The notes below the pieces were generated by a model. That model saw only the letters and a list, made by a program, of their open reading frames with translations. It was not told the DNA's origin and did no database searches. DNA of 64,000 bases from Bin55 sp009840545 (GTDB lineage Bacteria > Pseudomonadota > Gammaproteobacteria > Pseudomonadales > Azotimanducaceae). Both the position numbers and the translations under genes were made by a program. Positions 62,143 to 64,000 of this stretch are shown here, one piece after another. The stretch spans positions 1,674,001 to 1,738,000 of the forward strand of contig OZ242357.1 in NCBI GenBank assembly GCA_965208815.1. Direction: 5' to 3'. Every line of letters starts with the position of its first letter. Positions within the stretch are counted from its first letter, which is position 1.

Positions 62143-64000
62143 TTATTGAGCCGTAGAGGTCTGCAAATTGACAAACTCACGGTAAGGGCCATCGGTTCGA
62201 TTCATTAGCGTCTCGTGGTCACCCACCTCCTTCACCACACCTTCATCGATGAACACAATCTGGTCAGCTTGTCGTATCGTAGACATCCGATGCGCAATCA
62301 CGATTACCAATTTATTTTTCGCTGCTTCACGCAATGAACTAACCAGAGCATTCTCCGTAAACGGGTCTAGAGCCGCTGTAGGCTCGTCGAGGATAAGAAT
62401 CTTGGAATCTCGCACCAATCCTCTTGCAATGCAGAGTCTCTGTTGTTGGCCTACTGAGAGAGTATCTCCGGATTGCCCCAAGATGGTGTCCAACCCATCG
62501 GACAAATCTTCGATGAATTCCATGCAGCGAGCTGTTTCCAGCGCTTTGATGAGTTCTTCCTCCGACGCGTTCGGATTTGCAAACAAGAGATTCGATCGGA
62601 TGGATTCGGAAAGCAAAAAGTGCTCCTGAAAAATGTAAGCAATTTGATCCCGCAGGGATTTGAGATCGACTTTCATCACGTCATGGTTATCGATCAGAAC
62701 TCGGCCATTGGTCGGCTTTATAAATGAAGGAATCAAGTACGCCAAGCTTGTCTTTCCAGATCCTGTTGGGCCGACAAACGCAACTACTTGGTTCATTCGC
62801 ATTTCCAGATCGATGTTCTTGAGAGCTTCGTGCCCGTTTGGGTATGTGAAATCAACATTCTCAAGACGCACACTTCTGGTTATTTGGGGTAGTTTGTTCT
62901 GATCGTTGTGCATTTCGTCGTCCGTTATTCGATCCATGAAGACGAATACGCGTCGAGCTGCTGCTGCTTGATCCTGAAGATTCAGCCACATGCGTCCTAT
63001 TCCAATGAAACGTCCACGCAGCAACATGTACATACCGAACATTGCTCCAAAATCGCCAACGGTCAGAATACCGTCAATGACCATGTTGGAAACGAGCCAA
63101 GACAAGTAAAAGCCGATTGGCCAACCTGCAGCTTCGATGATCATTTCTACACCAGTCCAAGGTATTGCTTGGAGTCGCGCACGCCAGAAAGCATGTCCAC
63201 TGCGCTGAGCAAATTTTTCCTTCTCTTGCTTCATCGCACCGAGACTTTGCACCGCTCCGATATTGTTCATCGTCTCTTCTAATGTATTGGTGGTAGCGGC
63301 CGCAGCTGCTCGGTGGTTTTGAGTCACTCTGCGTATCCACTTAGACGGAGCTAGTGTCGTAATAATGGTGATTGGCATCATCAACGCAACGAGTCCAACA
63401 AGTTGTATCGATACGTCCGCGTAGGTCCACCAAAGCGAATAGAACACGATACCCAAACTCCAAAGCGTCCAAAATGGCGAATAGGTGATTTCCGTAAGGC
63501 ACGTGTACACCATGGGGGTGTCGTAGAGTGTACGATACAAGGAATCTCCCGTGCGATGGTCGTCAATGGTGGTCATTGGGGCACGGACCAATCTGTAGTA
63601 CAAGTCTCGACGCAAACTGTTTACAAATCTCTGCGTGAGGCGAACATCGATCCACCATTCCGCTATTCCGTAAAGCCCCCCAGCCCCGCTACCACCCCCA
63701 CTGATCGCATTTTCCGCATTACTTGCGGTATCTCTTCCGCCATATGTTCCTGCCCCAGTACCTCCGATCGTAGTTCCAATAAAGAACATTCCAATCAACC
63801 AACAAATCGTAATGAATATGAGCATTTCGATTCGTTCCATCGGTTCGAGTATTCGGAGCAGCCAGTCCATGTGTGGAGGAAAAGCGGCCACGTCCGCCAC
63901 TAACGGAACTCCCAAGATAATGTGATCGGTTATGATTTTTCCAAACCAAGGATAAAAGAGTCCTGGAACAATCATGACGACTCCCATCATCCACTTGGTA
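62143..64000 (-). CDS. ABC exporter half-transporter (membrane and ATPase domains fused), 5' end outside window
   Basis: At least 618 residues, open to the right edge, so the N-terminus is missing. Type-IV exporter membrane domain with five visible helices, then an ATPase domain: Walker A GPTGSGKTS, Q-loop YIFQEHFLLS, signature LSVGQQQRLCIARGL, Walker B ILILDEPTAALDP and H-loop VIAHRMST. A Gly/Ser/Ala-rich stretch of about 40 residues (around residues 70-105 of the visible part) sits in the loop between two membrane helices, which is unusual. A homologous partner may lie just outside the window. Substrate unknown. Confidence 0.88.
   Translation of the reverse strand, partial: TKWMMGVVMIVPGLFYPWFGKIITDHIILGVPLVADVAAFPPHMDWLLRILEPMERIEMLIFITICWLIGMFFIGTTIGGTGAGTYGGRDTASNAENAISGGGSGAGGLYGIAEWWIDVRLTQRFVNSLRRDLYYRLVRAPMTTIDDHRTGDSLYRTLYDTPMVYTCLTEITYSPFWTLWSLGIVFYSLWWTYADVSIQLVGLVALMMPITIITTLAPSKWIRRVTQNHRAAAAATTNTLEETMNNIGAVQSLGAMKQEKEKFAQRSGHAFWRARLQAIPWTGVEMIIEAAGWPIGFYLSWLVSNMVIDGILTVGDFGAMFGMYMLLRGRFIGIGRMWLNLQDQAAAARRVFVFMDRITDDEMHNDQNKLPQITRSVRLENVDFTYPNGHEALKNIDLEMRMNQVVAFVGPTGSGKTSLAYLIPSFIKPTNGRVLIDNHDVMKVDLKSLRDQIAYIFQEHFLLSESIRSNLLFANPNASEEELIKALETARCMEFIEDLSDGLDTILGQSGDTLSVGQQQRLCIARGLVRDSKILILDEPTAALDPFTENALVSSLREAAKNKLVIVIAHRMSTIRQADQIVFIDEGVVKEVGDHETLMNRTDGPYREFVNLQTSTAQ

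Noticed and set aside
1..64000. CRISPR arrays, rRNA genes, prophage, integrons and plasmid replication origins
   Set aside because: I saw no regularly spaced repeats, rRNA sequence, phage structural genes, integrase genes or iteron clusters.

Overview
The window reads as chromosomal DNA of a Gram-negative bacterium, most likely a gammaproteobacterium, with roughly half GC by eye. The main evidence is gene order. The block tig-clpP-clpX-hupB-ppiD and the block leuC-leuD-leuB-asd-truA-folC-dedD/SPOR-cvpA-purF are both classical for that class. Outer-membrane lipid A synthesis (lpxH), NfuA, NudC, MiaE, SohB and NhaB fit the same placement. I cannot name a genus.

Layout. 1-7.1 kb: a 5'-truncated PQQ-type beta-propeller protein, an ankyrin protein, an epoxide hydrolase, a serine beta-lactamase-like hydrolase, an ACAD10/11-like acyl-CoA dehydrogenase and a divergent EPSP synthase. 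7.2-11.3 kb: a small exported protein and a 1140-residue single-chain acyl-CoA carboxylase. 11.4-14.3 kb: a nitric oxide reductase operon (small membrane protein, norC, norB, cytochrome c). 14.5-28.2 kb: nfuA, cobalamin-dependent metH, a second ankyrin protein, a split-barrel oxidoreductase, an outer-membrane DUF5916 protein, a nuclease-like unknown, a Kef-type antiporter, a YhdH/AcuI reductase, sohB and an SCP2-like protein. 28.2-35.6 kb: nudC, a helical-repeat gene split by an IS1380-family element, an exported repeat protein and nhaB. 35.6-42.9 kb: DNA replication and protein quality control (dnaQ, rnhA, ppiD, hupB, clpX, clpP, tig), followed by tRNA genes for His, Arg and Pro. 43.4-54.7 kb: folD-lpxH, miaE, purF-cvpA-dedD-folC, truA, asd and leuBDC. 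54.8-64 kb: small unknowns and a MacAB-like exporter operon whose ATPase gene is split by an IS110/IS1111-family element, ending in a truncated ABC exporter at the right edge.

Two insertion sequences stand out. Each interrupts a gene that can be rebuilt in frame from the flanks. The IS1380-type copy has perfect 18-bp inverted ends and a 7-bp target duplication. The IS1111-type copy sits exactly in the middle of a perfect palindrome around a CT core and carries a 267-bp non-coding 3' region. By analogy with recently described IS110 elements, that region is the best place to look for a bridge-type guide RNA. Both elements are visibly more GC-rich than the host DNA and have intact transposases, so both insertions look recent.

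Conserved clusters lack expected members: lon is missing between clpX and hupB, and fimV, trpF and accD are missing from the leu-asd-truA-folC block. I saw no CRISPR array, rRNA, prophage or plasmid origin. I also found no complete new multi-gene system that I could defend. The most original leads are the IS1111-type element with its palindromic target and candidate guide RNA, the nuclease-plus-winged-helix protein at 23.8 kb, and the broken two-gene exported repeat-protein cluster at 29-34 kb.
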